In this document: positions 7,970-16,355 of the stretch, one piece after another
Layout of the letters: each line of letters opens with the position of its first letter
Position numbering within the stretch: the stretch's first letter is position 1
From: Kribbella solani
GTDB taxonomy: Bacteria > Actinomycetota > Actinomycetes > Propionibacteriales > Kribbellaceae
DNA length: 64,000 nucleotides
Reading direction: 5' to 3'
NCBI RefSeq assembly: GCF_014205295.1
Contig: NZ_JACHNF010000001.1
Span: 5,828,001-5,892,000 of the forward strand
Notes under the pieces: model-generated
Told to the model about the DNA's origin: nothing
The model's input: only the letters and a program-made list of their open reading frames with translations
The model's database searches: none
Made by a program: the position numbers and the translations under genes

Positions 7970-8560
7970 ATGAGCAAGGTGATTTGCGCACTGGCGGTCT
8001 CGGTCGACGGGTACATCACCGGCCGTGACTCGGGCCCGGATCGCGGCCTCGGAGACGCGACGATGCTGTTCGACTGGTACTTCGACGGCGACACCCCGAG
8101 CCAGGAGTTCGACGGGTTCAAGCTGAGCGCGCCGAGCGCCCGGGTCTTCGACGCACTGGCCGGCCGGGTCGGCGCGGTCATCGCCGGCCACAAGACGTAC
8201 GACGACTCCGGCCACTTCGGTGGTGGCGGCCCGCACCCGAACGCCAAGCTGGTCGTACTGAGTCACGGCCCGGTCGCCGAGATCAGCGAGCAGCAGACAC
8301 TTGCCAACTCCATCGAGGACGCGGTCGCCGCGGCGCGCAAACTAGCGGACGGCAAGGACGTCGGCCTGATGGGCGGCGGCGCCGTCACCGCCGCGCTGCG
8401 AGCCGGTCTCGTCGACGAGCTCGTACTGCACCAGGTCCCGATCCTGCTCGGCGCCGGCCGACCGTTCTTCCAGGAACTCCCCAACCACATCCGCCTGAAC
8501 CTGCTCGAGGCAGTCCCCGCCCCGGGCGTCACCCACCTCCACTACGAGATCGCACGCTGA
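7970..8560 (+). CDS. Dihydrofolate-reductase-fold (RibD C-terminal-like) reductase
   Basis: 196 residues of the RibD_C/DHFR-like fold: ICALAVSVDGYITG at the N-terminus, a GHKTYDDSGHF loop, LMGGGAVTAALRAGLVDELVLH with the NADPH-binding GGG, and ILLGAGRPFF. Such stand-alone proteins are NADPH-dependent reductases of unknown substrate. First gene of a likely three-gene run with the PPOX protein (12-bp gap) and the hydrolase; controlled by the divergent HxlR regulator. Confidence 0.88.
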   Translation: MSKVICALAVSVDGYITGRDSGPDRGLGDATMLFDWYFDGDTPSQEFDGFKLSAPSARVFDALAGRVGAVIAGHKTYDDSGHFGGGGPHPNAKLVVLSHGPVAEISEQQTLANSIEDAVAAARKLADGKDVGLMGGGAVTAALRAGLVDELVLHQVPILLGAGRPFFQELPNHIRLNLLEAVPAPGVTHLHYEIAR

Positions 8561-8572
8561 AGGAGTACGACC

Positions 8573-8953
8573 ATGCTCAACCCCGCCGTACGCCGCGCCG
8601 TCGAGAGCGCCTCGATCGCCCACCTCGCCAGCGTCCTGCCCGACGGATCACCGCACTCGATCCCGCTCTGGGTCGGCACGCTCGACGACAAGATCATCTT
8701 CCTCACCGGCCCGACCTCCCAGAAGGCCCGCAACCTCCGCCGCGACCCCCGCGTCGCCCTCTCCCTCGCCCCGGTCGACAACCCGTACGAGCCGGTCATC
8801 ATCCGCGGCCGCGTCACCAACTGGATCGACGGCGACGAAGGCTGGGCCCTCGTCGACCAGATCGCGATGAAGTACATCGGCCAGCCATACGGCCGCGACC
8901 AGGCCCGAATCATCGGCGTCATCGAACCCGAACACCAAACCGTCGGAGTCTAG
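8573..8953 (+). CDS. PPOX-class (F420/FMN split-barrel) oxidoreductase
   Basis: 126 residues of the pyridoxamine-phosphate-oxidase-like split barrel: IAHLASVLPDGSPHSIPLWV, KARNLRRDPRVALSL and a VIIRGRVTNW strand. This pattern is typical of actinobacterial F420-dependent family members rather than PdxH. Good ribosome-binding site (GAAGGAG). Downstream of the RibD-like reductase by 12 bp, so likely in one operon of redox enzymes. Confidence 0.85.
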   Translation: MLNPAVRRAVESASIAHLASVLPDGSPHSIPLWVGTLDDKIIFLTGPTSQKARNLRRDPRVALSLAPVDNPYEPVIIRGRVTNWIDGDEGWALVDQIAMKYIGQPYGRDQARIIGVIEPEHQTVGV

Positions 8954-8963
8954 GATTTCGCGT

Positions 8964-9653
8964 ATGGGTGTGACGGTGACGGTTGGGCAGCAGGATGCGT
9001 ACTTGGCGCGGGTTGGGCGGGCGGGGATGTTGTTGCTGCCGATGATCACCGGGATTGGTGAGCAGGTGCGCGAGTGGGCGGATGAGTTGGCCGGGGAGGG
9101 GATCACCGCGCTGGTTTGGGATCCGTTCAAGGGGCGGAGTGCTGACAACGCGACTCGCGAAGAGCTCAGTGGGATGTTGCGGGAGATGGATGACGACACC
9201 GCGCTGGCCGAGCAGCAGGAGTTGCTGGACTATCTGGTCGACGAGCTGGGATGTTCGAAGGTCGGCGTGATCGGGTGGTGCCTCGGTGGGCGGTTCGCGT
9301 TCCTGCTGGCGGCGCGGGATCAGCGGGTGTCGAACGTGGTCGCGTTCCATCCGACCGTGCCTTCGCAACTGCCGGCGCATCACACGTACGACGCGATCGC
9401 CGAGGCGGCCGGGATCACGGCGCCGGTGCTGGTGAGTTACCCGGGCGCGGACGCCGCCGTACCGAACGCTGACTTCGAGACGCTGCAGACCGTGCTGCAG
9501 GCGCGGACCGTCGGCGCGACCTTCACGCAGTACTTCCCGGGCGCGGACCATGGTTTCTCGGACAAGTCGCGGCACGGCAAGGACGTGAACGCGGACGCGT
9601 ACCGGCTGGCGTGGCCGCAGGCGTTGGCGTTCATGAAGTCGACGGTTGCCTGA
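8964..9653 (+). CDS. Dienelactone-hydrolase-family protein
   Basis: 229 residues, alpha/beta-hydrolase fold. The nucleophile elbow GWCLGG carries Cys as in true dienelactone hydrolases; PGADAAVPN supplies the Asp and PGADHGF the His of the triad. Members open cyclic lactones or cleave small esters; the substrate is unknown. Base composition switches sharply at its start from C-rich to G/T-rich coding sequence. The 3' end overlaps the convergent next gene by 23 bp. Confidence 0.9.
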   Translation: MGVTVTVGQQDAYLARVGRAGMLLLPMITGIGEQVREWADELAGEGITALVWDPFKGRSADNATREELSGMLREMDDDTALAEQQELLDYLVDELGCSKVGVIGWCLGGRFAFLLAARDQRVSNVVAFHPTVPSQLPAHHTYDAIAEAAGITAPVLVSYPGADAAVPNADFETLQTVLQARTVGATFTQYFPGADHGFSDKSRHGKDVNADAYRLAWPQALAFMKSTVA

Positions 9654-10167
9654 GCGCTGACTCCAGCCGGCGGTGCAGTTCACCGAGCCGGCCACGACCC
9701 GCCGAACCGTCCGGGTAGCGCGCCAACACCTCCCGCACGGTTACCGGCACTCGCTCGATCGCCCACCGAATCACCGCATCGCCGTCCGCCTGTTCCCCTG
9801 AAACAAGTTCCAGCGCGTACGCCGCGTACTGCGCTGCCGCGACGATGTGCTTCACCTGTGTAGCCGCCGCGAACGGATGCAAGTACGCCGAACCCGCCGC
9901 TCCAACCGCCGCCCGAGCGGCTGCCTCGGCCGCCGGATCGACCATCTCCCCGGCCGCCTTCAAGGCTCCGAAGGCACCGGTCCGGATCGCCTTGGTTCTG
10001 TTGCCCCCGGCACCGAACTCGCGGACGGCCTCGATCGCGTCCCGAGGCCGCCGGTCGTCCGGAGCCACCGCCTCGAAGACGGGAAGTGCCTGCTCGGCGC
10101 AATCGGCTGTCCACAGGCTCAGCTCGCGCAGTTCATCAAGACTCAAGGGGATCGTCGGGTGACTCAT
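9631..10167 (-). CDS. Imm5-like putative immunity protein
   Basis: 178 residues, alpha-helical and Ala-rich, with LRELSLWTADCAEQALPVFE near the start and ARAAVGAAGSAYLHP followed by VKHIVAAAQYAAYALEL. This resembles the Imm-5-like proteins often annotated as immunity proteins in actinobacteria, but no toxin gene lies nearby, so an immunity role is doubtful here. The ATG at 10167 is preceded by GAGG; a TTG lies three codons upstream. Overlaps the hydrolase 3' end. Confidence 0.55.
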   Translation of the reverse strand: MSHPTIPLSLDELRELSLWTADCAEQALPVFEAVAPDDRRPRDAIEAVREFGAGGNRTKAIRTGAFGALKAAGEMVDPAAEAAARAAVGAAGSAYLHPFAAATQVKHIVAAAQYAAYALELVSGEQADGDAVIRWAIERVPVTVREVLARYPDGSAGRGRLGELHRRLESALRQPSTS

Positions 10168-10206
10168 GAGCCTCAATCGTATCGTTGAACACCGTTGTTT
10201 AAGCTT

Positions 10207-11139
10207 TCACGCCGCCCGGCGGTGCGCGGTAGGCGTCGTACCGCGAACCCGCTTGAACGCAACGCTCAACGCGAACGCGTTCGCGTACCCGACTCGCCGG
10301 GCGATCGCCTCGACGGTGTCCTTGGTCGATCGGAGCTGATCGGCGGCGAGCGTGATCCGCCAACCGGTCAGGTAACTCATCGGCGCCTCCCCGACCAGCG
10401 TGGTGAACCGTCGCGCCAGCGAAGCGCGCGAGACCCCGACGCGCTCGGCAAGGTCGGTGACGTTCCACGGGTACGCCGGGTCCTCGTGCAGCAGCCGCAA
10501 TGCGGTCCCGGCGACCGGGTCGGTCTGCGCCTGGTACCAACCGGGCGCGTGCGAATCCGGTCGGGCGAACCAGGCTCGCAGCGTGGTGATCAGCGCCAGA
10601 TCCAACCACCGGTCCAGCACGCTCTGCTGCCCGGGCGCGTCCCGCTGGATCTCGCTGGTGATCATCTCCATCACCGCGCCCGCGACCTCACCGGCGGGGA
10701 CGACGAGCACCGGCGGGAGTGCCTTCACCAACCGGCGGCTGACGTCGCTGGCCAGCTGGTAGGTGCCGCTGGCAACCATCACCTCGCCCTGCTTGCGACT
10801 GCCGTAGGTGCGGACGCCGAGCCGGGCCGAGTAGTCGATCGGTGCCCCAGGCAACGGTTCGCAGATGCCGCCGGGATGGATGCGTAGCTGCGGGGGCGTG
10901 TCTGCGGTGTCAGCCACGACGTACGGCTCCGGGCCGGTGAAGATCGCGACGTCGCCCTGCTCGAGCCGGAGCGGCTCGATGCCCTCCCGGGTGATCCAGC
11001 CCGAACCGCGGACCAGGGTCGCCAGCGCCAGCGGTGCCTCGTCCCGGATCTCCAGCGACCAGGGCAGATCCAGGATGGTCAGGTTGAACACCCCGTCCTG
11101 GGCACGGGTGCCGGCCAGCAGCTCGTCGAGTACGTCCAT
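10207..11139 (-). CDS. AraC-family transcriptional regulator
   Basis: 310 residues. The N-terminal cupin-type sensor (AraC_binding_2/cupin_6-like, with GSGWITREGIEPLRLEQGDVAIF) is followed by two C-terminal HTH motifs: VTDLAERVGVSRASLARRF and a GYANAFALSVAFKRVRG second helix, which is the AraC signature. It diverges from the NmrA-like reductase with a 91-bp gap, and this regulator/NAD(P)-binding pair is a common actinobacterial arrangement. Confidence 0.92.
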   Translation of the reverse strand: MDVLDELLAGTRAQDGVFNLTILDLPWSLEIRDEAPLALATLVRGSGWITREGIEPLRLEQGDVAIFTGPEPYVVADTADTPPQLRIHPGGICEPLPGAPIDYSARLGVRTYGSRKQGEVMVASGTYQLASDVSRRLVKALPPVLVVPAGEVAGAVMEMITSEIQRDAPGQQSVLDRWLDLALITTLRAWFARPDSHAPGWYQAQTDPVAGTALRLLHEDPAYPWNVTDLAERVGVSRASLARRFTTLVGEAPMSYLTGWRITLAADQLRSTKDTVEAIARRVGYANAFALSVAFKRVRGTTPTAHRRAA

Positions 11140-11230
11140 GGGTCGAGCGTACGGGATGGTGAGCGTCACAGACATCGAATTGCGCCGTGCGACCATGGTT
11201 TGTCTCACCGATCCGGGATGGACTGGGGTC

Positions 11231-12085
11231 ATGACAACGACACCGATTCTGATTCTCAGTGGCAAGGGCAAGACCGGTCGCCGGGTGGCGGCGCAGCTGG
11301 ACCAGCGGGGCGTCCCGTACCGGCTGGCGTCCCGGTCGAGCGAGCGGCGGTTCGACTGGTACGACGAGAGCACCTGGGCGGACACGCTGGCCGGCGTGGA
11401 CACCGCGTACCTCGCGCCGCCGGTCGGCCCGACCGGGCTGACCCAGGCCGGCAAGTTCATCGCGCAGGCACGCGGCCTCCGCCGGTTGGTCCTGCTGTCC
11501 GGCCGGGGCGTCGGCAGCCCGGGCCGCGACTTCGCCGTGTACGACGGTCAGCTGGAACTGGAGAGTGTGGTGCAGGCAAGCGGTCTGGACTGGACGATCG
11601 TGCAACCGGCCTGGTTCGCGCAGAACTTCAGCGAGGACTTCCTGCAGTACCACGTGCTCGCCGACGAGATCCGGTTGTCCACAGGCACGGGCGCCGAGGC
11701 GTGGATCGACACCAACGACGTCGGCGACGTGATGACCACGGCGCTGCTCGACCCCGCGTACGTGGGTCGCGTGCTTCCGCTGTCCGGTCCGCGCACGCTG
11801 ACGATGACCGAGATCGCTGCCGAACTGTCCGCGGCCACCGGCCGTACGATCTCGTACGTCGACCTGGACCCGGAGGCGCATGTCGCCGAACTGCTCGAAC
11901 AGGGACTGATCCGGGAGGACGCCGAAGCGGTCCGCGACTTGTTCGCGGTGATCCGCAACCACCGCTCGGAGTACGTGTCGGACGGCGTGGAGCAGGTCCT
12001 CGGCCGCCCGGCCCGCGACTTCACCGACTGGGCCCGCGAAACCGCGAAGACCGGAGTCTGGGACCGGACCGCCGGCACTGTCTAA
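11231..12085 (+). CDS. NmrA-like NAD(P)-binding protein
   Basis: 284 residues, Rossmann fold. The nucleotide loop reads LILSGKGKTGRRVA, followed by PAWFAQNFSE and a D-T-N-DVGDVMTTALL segment typical of the NmrA/QOR2 branch of extended SDRs. Such proteins are either quinone oxidoreductases or redox sensors; the Tyr-Lys active pair is not evident. The ATG at 11231 begins right at the fold. Divergent from the AraC gene, its likely regulator. Confidence 0.85.
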   Translation: MTTTPILILSGKGKTGRRVAAQLDQRGVPYRLASRSSERRFDWYDESTWADTLAGVDTAYLAPPVGPTGLTQAGKFIAQARGLRRLVLLSGRGVGSPGRDFAVYDGQLELESVVQASGLDWTIVQPAWFAQNFSEDFLQYHVLADEIRLSTGTGAEAWIDTNDVGDVMTTALLDPAYVGRVLPLSGPRTLTMTEIAAELSAATGRTISYVDLDPEAHVAELLEQGLIREDAEAVRDLFAVIRNHRSEYVSDGVEQVLGRPARDFTDWARETAKTGVWDRTAGTV

Positions 12086-12171
12086 GTACCGCAGACACAC
12101 CGTCCCGCGCCCAGCCGCACGCTCAGCCGGCTGGGCTCCGGGAAGTTGGACAGTGCCGGCGGTCCGCCGGG

Positions 12172-13341
12172 TCAGCGCTGCTGCATCTCGGCCCACTCGG
12201 TGGCGGTGAGTTCCTTCAGCTCCGAGGCCGGCACCTTGGCGCGGCGATCGGAACCGCCACCGACCGCGCCGCCGCCGAAGACGATGTTCGCCCAGTTGTT
12301 CTGCGCGATCAGGGTCGACGTCGTCTTGTCGCCGTTGATGTCGGCCGGGGTGGTGGTGTCGTTGGTGTCACCATCACAGTTCCAGTCGATCGGCAGGTTC
12401 GCCGCGCCGGGAGTGGTCCGGGTCGTACCGTCCGGGCACTTCCAGGTCGTCTTGTACCCGGCGCCGAGGCTGCCCAGGCCGACGGTCTCGTCCGGCCGGC
12501 CCTCGTAGATCGACGTGGGCTGGACGCTGGAGTACCCCCAGTACTTGCTGCCGTCGGCCTTGAGTACGCCGTCGAGCTGGAACGAGTAGTTCATCACGCT
12601 CAGGTAGTTCGGTTTGCGGTTCAGGTCGTCGGGACCGCCGTGCCGCAGGCCGATGTTGTGGCCGAGTTCGTGCACGAAGGTGCCGACGTTGATGTCGTCG
12701 GTCGCGGTCCAGCACTTCGGGCCGACCGTGACGATGAACGTGTCGTTCGGGATGTTGAAGGCCTGGCCGCTGCTGCAGCCGCCGTCGTAGCTGTCGCCCC
12801 AGAGCATGTAGTGGAAGACGGCCTTACGCGCCGTCGCGAAGTTGGCCGCCTTGATCGCGTTCGTCTGGGCCGCCGACGGGTTCAGGTCCGCGTCGTACGT
12901 GACCTCGTTGCCGCCGCCGAGGTTGTACTTCGTACCGCGGGCGGCGCCGGCGTCGAGGTGGATGTTCACACCGGTGCTGCCGTCCGGGTTGCTCACCGGC
13001 GCGGTCGCGAAGACCTGGACGATCCGGTCCAGGGCCGCAGTACTGGCGAGCCGGCCGGACATGTAGTCCATCTCGACGAACAGGTCCTTCTTCTTCGGGT
13101 TCGCGCCCATGGCCGGCAGGTCGACGTCGATGACACCGTCACCGTTGGCGTCGTACCCATTGGTTTCCCAGCTGTCGGGGAGCGAGTCGCCATCGGTGTC
13201 CGTGGCCAGGACAGCCGCGGCCGTGACGGTGGTGGTCGCGGGGCCGGTCGCGGAGGGGGCTGCCGCGACGGCGCTCGACGCGGCCAGGGCAGCGGCGGCG
13301 AGCGAGGTCAGGGCGGTGAGTACGGCGGGGCGGGGCCTCAT
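12172..13341 (-). CDS. Secreted zinc metalloprotease (metzincin)
   Basis: 389 residues. A Sec signal peptide covers about residues 1-27 (AVLTALTSLAAAALAASSAVAAA). A calcium-binding DTDGDSLPDSWE repeat follows. The catalytic site HELGHNIGLRHGG begins at His224, giving HExxHxxGxxH, and SVMNYS is the Met-turn, so this is a metzincin. The rest resembles actinobacterial extracellular proteases with no close named family. Likely acts outside the cell. A WYL regulator gene diverges from it 148 bp away. Confidence 0.87.
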   Translation of the reverse strand: MRPRPAVLTALTSLAAAALAASSAVAAAPSATGPATTTVTAAAVLATDTDGDSLPDSWETNGYDANGDGVIDVDLPAMGANPKKKDLFVEMDYMSGRLASTAALDRIVQVFATAPVSNPDGSTGVNIHLDAGAARGTKYNLGGGNEVTYDADLNPSAAQTNAIKAANFATARKAVFHYMLWGDSYDGGCSSGQAFNIPNDTFIVTVGPKCWTATDDINVGTFVHELGHNIGLRHGGPDDLNRKPNYLSVMNYSFQLDGVLKADGSKYWGYSSVQPTSIYEGRPDETVGLGSLGAGYKTTWKCPDGTTRTTPGAANLPIDWNCDGDTNDTTTPADINGDKTTSTLIAQNNWANIVFGGGAVGGGSDRRAKVPASELKELTATEWAEMQQR

Positions 13342-13489
13342 CCAGATCTCCTAAGGGGGCGGTGGGTGATCTGAGCGCTACCGTAGGTGAAATCATCTGC
13401 CCTGAGCGGCCCAGTCGGGCCATGGCTCATTTGGGCCAAAGCTGAGTAGAGGACAGATTCCGGCCTCTACCCGTGGCAAGCTCACTGTC

Positions 13490-14455
13490 ATGTCCGAAAC
13501 GTCCGCTCGACTGCTTGCGCTGCTGTCGTTGCTGCAGGCGCGCCGCGACTGGCCTGGATTGCTGCTCGCCGAACGGCTCGAAGTCAGCCCACGCACGGTT
13601 CGCCGTGACGTGGACCGGCTGCGTGAGCTCGGCTATCCGGTCCGGGCGACCAAAGGTCCCGACGGCGGGTACCGCCTGGACGCGGGCGCCGACCTGCCGC
13701 CGCTGCTGTTCGACGACGACCAGGCGATCGCGGTCGCGGTCGCGCTGCAAACCGCGACCACATCGGTCACCGGGATCGAGGAAGGCGCGTTGCGCGCGCT
13801 CGCCACGGTCCGTCAGGTGATGCCGGTCCGGCTGCGTCAGCGGGTCGACGCGTTGCAGGTGACCACGGTCGACCGGTACGCGCATCGGCGTACGACGGTC
13901 GACTCCGATCAGCTGATCGCGATCGGGATGGCGGTCCGCGCGCAGGAGGTGCTGCGCTTCGACTACGCCGCGCCGGGTACGCCGGAGGGGGAGTGGCCGC
14001 CGCCGCGCCGGACCGAACCGCATCACCTGGTCACGTGGGGCGGCCGGTGGTACCTGGTCGGCTGGGATCTGGATCGCAACGATTGGCGTACGTACCGGGT
14101 GGACCGGATGACGCCGAAGACACCCACCGGCCCGAGGTTCGTACCGCGTGAGTTGCCGGCCGCGGATGTGGCGACCTTCATCGCGAACCGGTTCCGCGGC
14201 CAGGACCAGCAACCGTGCCGTGGTGAGGCGATCCTGCAGCGGAAGGCGTCGGACATCGCGCAGTGGGCCGGCCACGGTGCGGTGGTCGAGGAGTTGACGC
14301 CGACGAGTTGCCGGCTGGTACTGAACGCGTGGTCGTGGACCGCGCTGGCCGCGATGTTCGGAATGTTCGAGTGTGACCTGGAGTTCGTCGGTCCGCAGGA
14401 GTTGAAGGACGCCGCGGCGCAGCTCGCGGCTCGCTACCGGGAGGGTTCAGCGTGA
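13490..14455 (+). CDS. WYL-domain transcriptional regulator
   Basis: 321 residues, similar in plan to the WYL regulator near 2 kb: N-terminal HTH (LAERLEVSPRTVRRDVDRLR), then a WYL domain with GGRWYLVGWDLDRNDWRTYRVDRM. It diverges from the secreted metalloprotease and is coupled by a TGATG overlap to the YdeI-like gene, so either could be its target. Confidence 0.9.
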   Translation: MSETSARLLALLSLLQARRDWPGLLLAERLEVSPRTVRRDVDRLRELGYPVRATKGPDGGYRLDAGADLPPLLFDDDQAIAVAVALQTATTSVTGIEEGALRALATVRQVMPVRLRQRVDALQVTTVDRYAHRRTTVDSDQLIAIGMAVRAQEVLRFDYAAPGTPEGEWPPPRRTEPHHLVTWGGRWYLVGWDLDRNDWRTYRVDRMTPKTPTGPRFVPRELPAADVATFIANRFRGQDQQPCRGEAILQRKASDIAQWAGHGAVVEELTPTSCRLVLNAWSWTALAAMFGMFECDLEFVGPQELKDAAAQLAARYREGSA

Positions 14456-15039
14456 TGTCGGAACTGATCGTCGTGGATGCGGCGGCTTGGCGGGAGTGGC
14501 TTGATGAGCATCATGGGGATCAGCCGGAGGGGGTTTGGCTGGTGCTGGCGCGGAAGGGTTTCAGCACGCCGACCAGCCTGACGTACGCGGACGCGCTCGA
14601 CGAGGCGCTGTGTTACGGATGGATCGACGGGCAGAAGCGCAGTCGCGACGAGCAGACGTCCGTGCAGCGGTTCACCCCACGGCGGGCACGGAGCACCTGG
14701 TCACAGCGGAACGTCGGCAAGGTCGCGCAGCTGGAAACGGACGGGCGGATGCATGCGGCCGGCCGGGCCGAGGTGGAGCGGGCGAAAGCGGACGGGCGCT
14801 GGGAGCGGGCGTACGCGGCGCCGAGCAAGCAGGAGGTGCCGGACGACCTGGCGGCGGCGCTTGCCGCGGAACCGAAGGCGCAGGCGATGTTCGAGATCCT
14901 GACCAGTGCGAACCGGTTCGCGGTCGTGTACCGGGTGAACGGCGCGAAGAAGCCGGAGACCCGGGCCAGGCGGATCGCGCAGTTCGTCGATCAGCTGAGC
15001 CGCGGCGAGACCGTCTACCCGCAGAAGCGCACGCTGTAG
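14455..15039 (+). CDS. YdeI/OmpD-associated-type protein
   Basis: 194 residues. The N-terminal block WREWLDEHHGDQPEGVWLVLARKG, DALCYGWIDGQKR and FTPRRARSTWSQRN are hallmarks of the YdeI family, linked in some bacteria to bacteriocin or antimicrobial-peptide tolerance. The ATG at 14455 overlaps the WYL stop (TGATG), so expression is coupled; a GTG one codon upstream is possible. Coding sequence switches to G/T-rich codons at its start. Confidence 0.82.
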   Translation: MSELIVVDAAAWREWLDEHHGDQPEGVWLVLARKGFSTPTSLTYADALDEALCYGWIDGQKRSRDEQTSVQRFTPRRARSTWSQRNVGKVAQLETDGRMHAAGRAEVERAKADGRWERAYAAPSKQEVPDDLAAALAAEPKAQAMFEILTSANRFAVVYRVNGAKKPETRARRIAQFVDQLSRGETVYPQKRTL

Positions 15040-15065
15040 TCGTCTGAACCGCCGGGCGCGGGACG

Positions 15066-15413
15066 CTAGAGCATGTCCAGGGTCGCGTCCTGGCCGGCGG
15101 TGAGTGGGAAGTACGCGATGAAGGTGACGCCCTCGTCGGCGGTGTCGAAGCGGGAGATGCGCTCAGCCGCGGGCTCGTAGAACACATCGCCGACGCGGAG
15201 CACCTGCGCCTCGGCACCGGGATTCTGCTGGTACACGGCCGACCCGGACACGATGCTGCCGAACACCGGTCCGTTGTGTACGTGGGCGCCGAGCGCGGTG
15301 TTCGGGGCGATGGTGATGCGCCGGACCTCGACGCGCTGCACCGGAAGTACTTCCGGCAACTGCTGGTCGAGGACGACGACTCGGCTGATCGGTTCGGTAG
15401 ACACGCCGTACAT
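15066..15413 (-). CDS. Cupin-domain protein
   Basis: 115 residues, one cupin barrel: IAPNTALGAHVHNGPVFGSIVSG is cupin motif 1 with His pair, and the second motif is partly kept (GDVFYEPAAERISRFDT). Probably metal-dependent, substrate unknown. It starts 17 bp after the PhyH dioxygenase on the same strand, so the two form an operon. Confidence 0.8.
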   Translation of the reverse strand: MYGVSTEPISRVVVLDQQLPEVLPVQRVEVRRITIAPNTALGAHVHNGPVFGSIVSGSAVYQQNPGAEAQVLRVGDVFYEPAAERISRFDTADEGVTFIAYFPLTAGQDATLDML

Positions 15414-15430
15414 ACTAATAGGTACAGAAA

Positions 15431-16267
15431 TCAGTAGAGGACCGGGTTCAGCGGTGACGAGATGGTGTCGCCGGGTTCGTTGCCGGGCATCCATCCGGCC
15501 AGGTCCGCGACCTGGTTGGCGTTCACCGGCTCGGCGATCGTCATCGCGGCGTCGACGTAGATGATCGTCATCACCCGGCGCGGGATGCTGGTGGTGTTCG
15601 GCGGGGCGTGGTGGAAGGTCCAGCCGAGGTGGTAGCTGACCTCGCCGAGCTCGTACGGCTCGGAAACCTCCGGGAAGTTCTGTTCGGCCAGCGCCTCTTG
15701 CAGGACTCGCTCGGACTCGTCGCCGATCGGCAGATCCCGCCCGTACTCGAAGGTGTGGCTGCCCGCCGCGAACGACAGCGGGCCCATTTCCATCGGGGTT
15801 TCCTGCAGCGGCACCCAGATCGTCACGCACCGGTCGGTGCTGAACGGCCAGTAGTACTGGTCCGCGTGCCATGGGGTGACGCCGCCGCCGGACTCCTTGT
15901 ACAGCGCCTGGTCGTGGTACAGGCGCACCGACTGCACGCCGAGCAGCTGCGCCGCGATCCGGGCCAGGCGAGGCGACGAGACGAACTCGAGTACGCGCTC
16001 GCTGTCCTGCCAGAGGTTCGTGACCTGCAGAAACGCCTTGCCGTACGTGTCGCGCTCGGCCAGCGGCTCGGGCTGCGTGTTGAGCTCGATCACCTTGCCG
16101 GTGATCTCCGGCTCGTACGCGGCGATGGTCTCGGCGCTGAGTACGTTCTTCAGCTTGACGAAACCGTGCTCGGCGAACTGCCTGATCGCGGACCGGCTCA
16201 GGGTGTAGTCGGTCTCGAGCTCCAGGCGGGTCGACCGCGGGGCGGGGAATGCATCCAGCTCAGCCAT
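15431..16267 (-). CDS. Phytanoyl-CoA dioxygenase (PhyH) family protein
   Basis: 278 residues. The Fe(II)/2-oxoglutarate facial triad is visible: HAD in PWHADQYYWPF, and the distal His in the SYHLGWTFHHAPPN segment. FAEHGFVKLKNVLS at the N-terminus is the usual PhyH opening. These enzymes hydroxylate or halogenate-like oxidise small molecules; the substrate is unknown. First gene of the operon with the cupin protein. An inverted repeat lies upstream. Confidence 0.88.
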   Translation of the reverse strand: MAELDAFPAPRSTRLELETDYTLSRSAIRQFAEHGFVKLKNVLSAETIAAYEPEITGKVIELNTQPEPLAERDTYGKAFLQVTNLWQDSERVLEFVSSPRLARIAAQLLGVQSVRLYHDQALYKESGGGVTPWHADQYYWPFSTDRCVTIWVPLQETPMEMGPLSFAAGSHTFEYGRDLPIGDESERVLQEALAEQNFPEVSEPYELGEVSYHLGWTFHHAPPNTTSIPRRVMTIIYVDAAMTIAEPVNANQVADLAGWMPGNEPGDTISSPLNPVLY

Positions 16268-16301
16268 GGGACCTTAGGGTTCCCGCACGTTCCATCGCTG
16301 T

Positions 16302-16323
16302 AAAGATCAGTGATCAAATCTTT
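16302..16323. promoter_or_regulatory. Inverted repeat AAAGAT-N10-ATCTTT upstream of PhyH
   Basis: A perfect 6-bp dyad with an internal TGATCA lies 35-56 bp upstream of the PhyH start, in an A/T-rich patch unusual for this sequence. It could be an operator or promoter element for the PhyH-cupin operon; no cognate regulator is next to it. Confidence 0.4.
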
Positions 16324-16355
16324 GCCGGCGATGCACGTGCAGCCGCACACCCGAT

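Noticed and set aside
9631..10167. Toxin-immunity module
   Set aside because: The Imm5-like protein has no polymorphic toxin, signal or secretion gene next to it.
11200..13374. Long plus-strand frame over the NmrA-like and metalloprotease genes
   Set aside because: Arg/Pro/Gly-rich translation with no domain, overlapping two supported genes; typical high-GC shadow.
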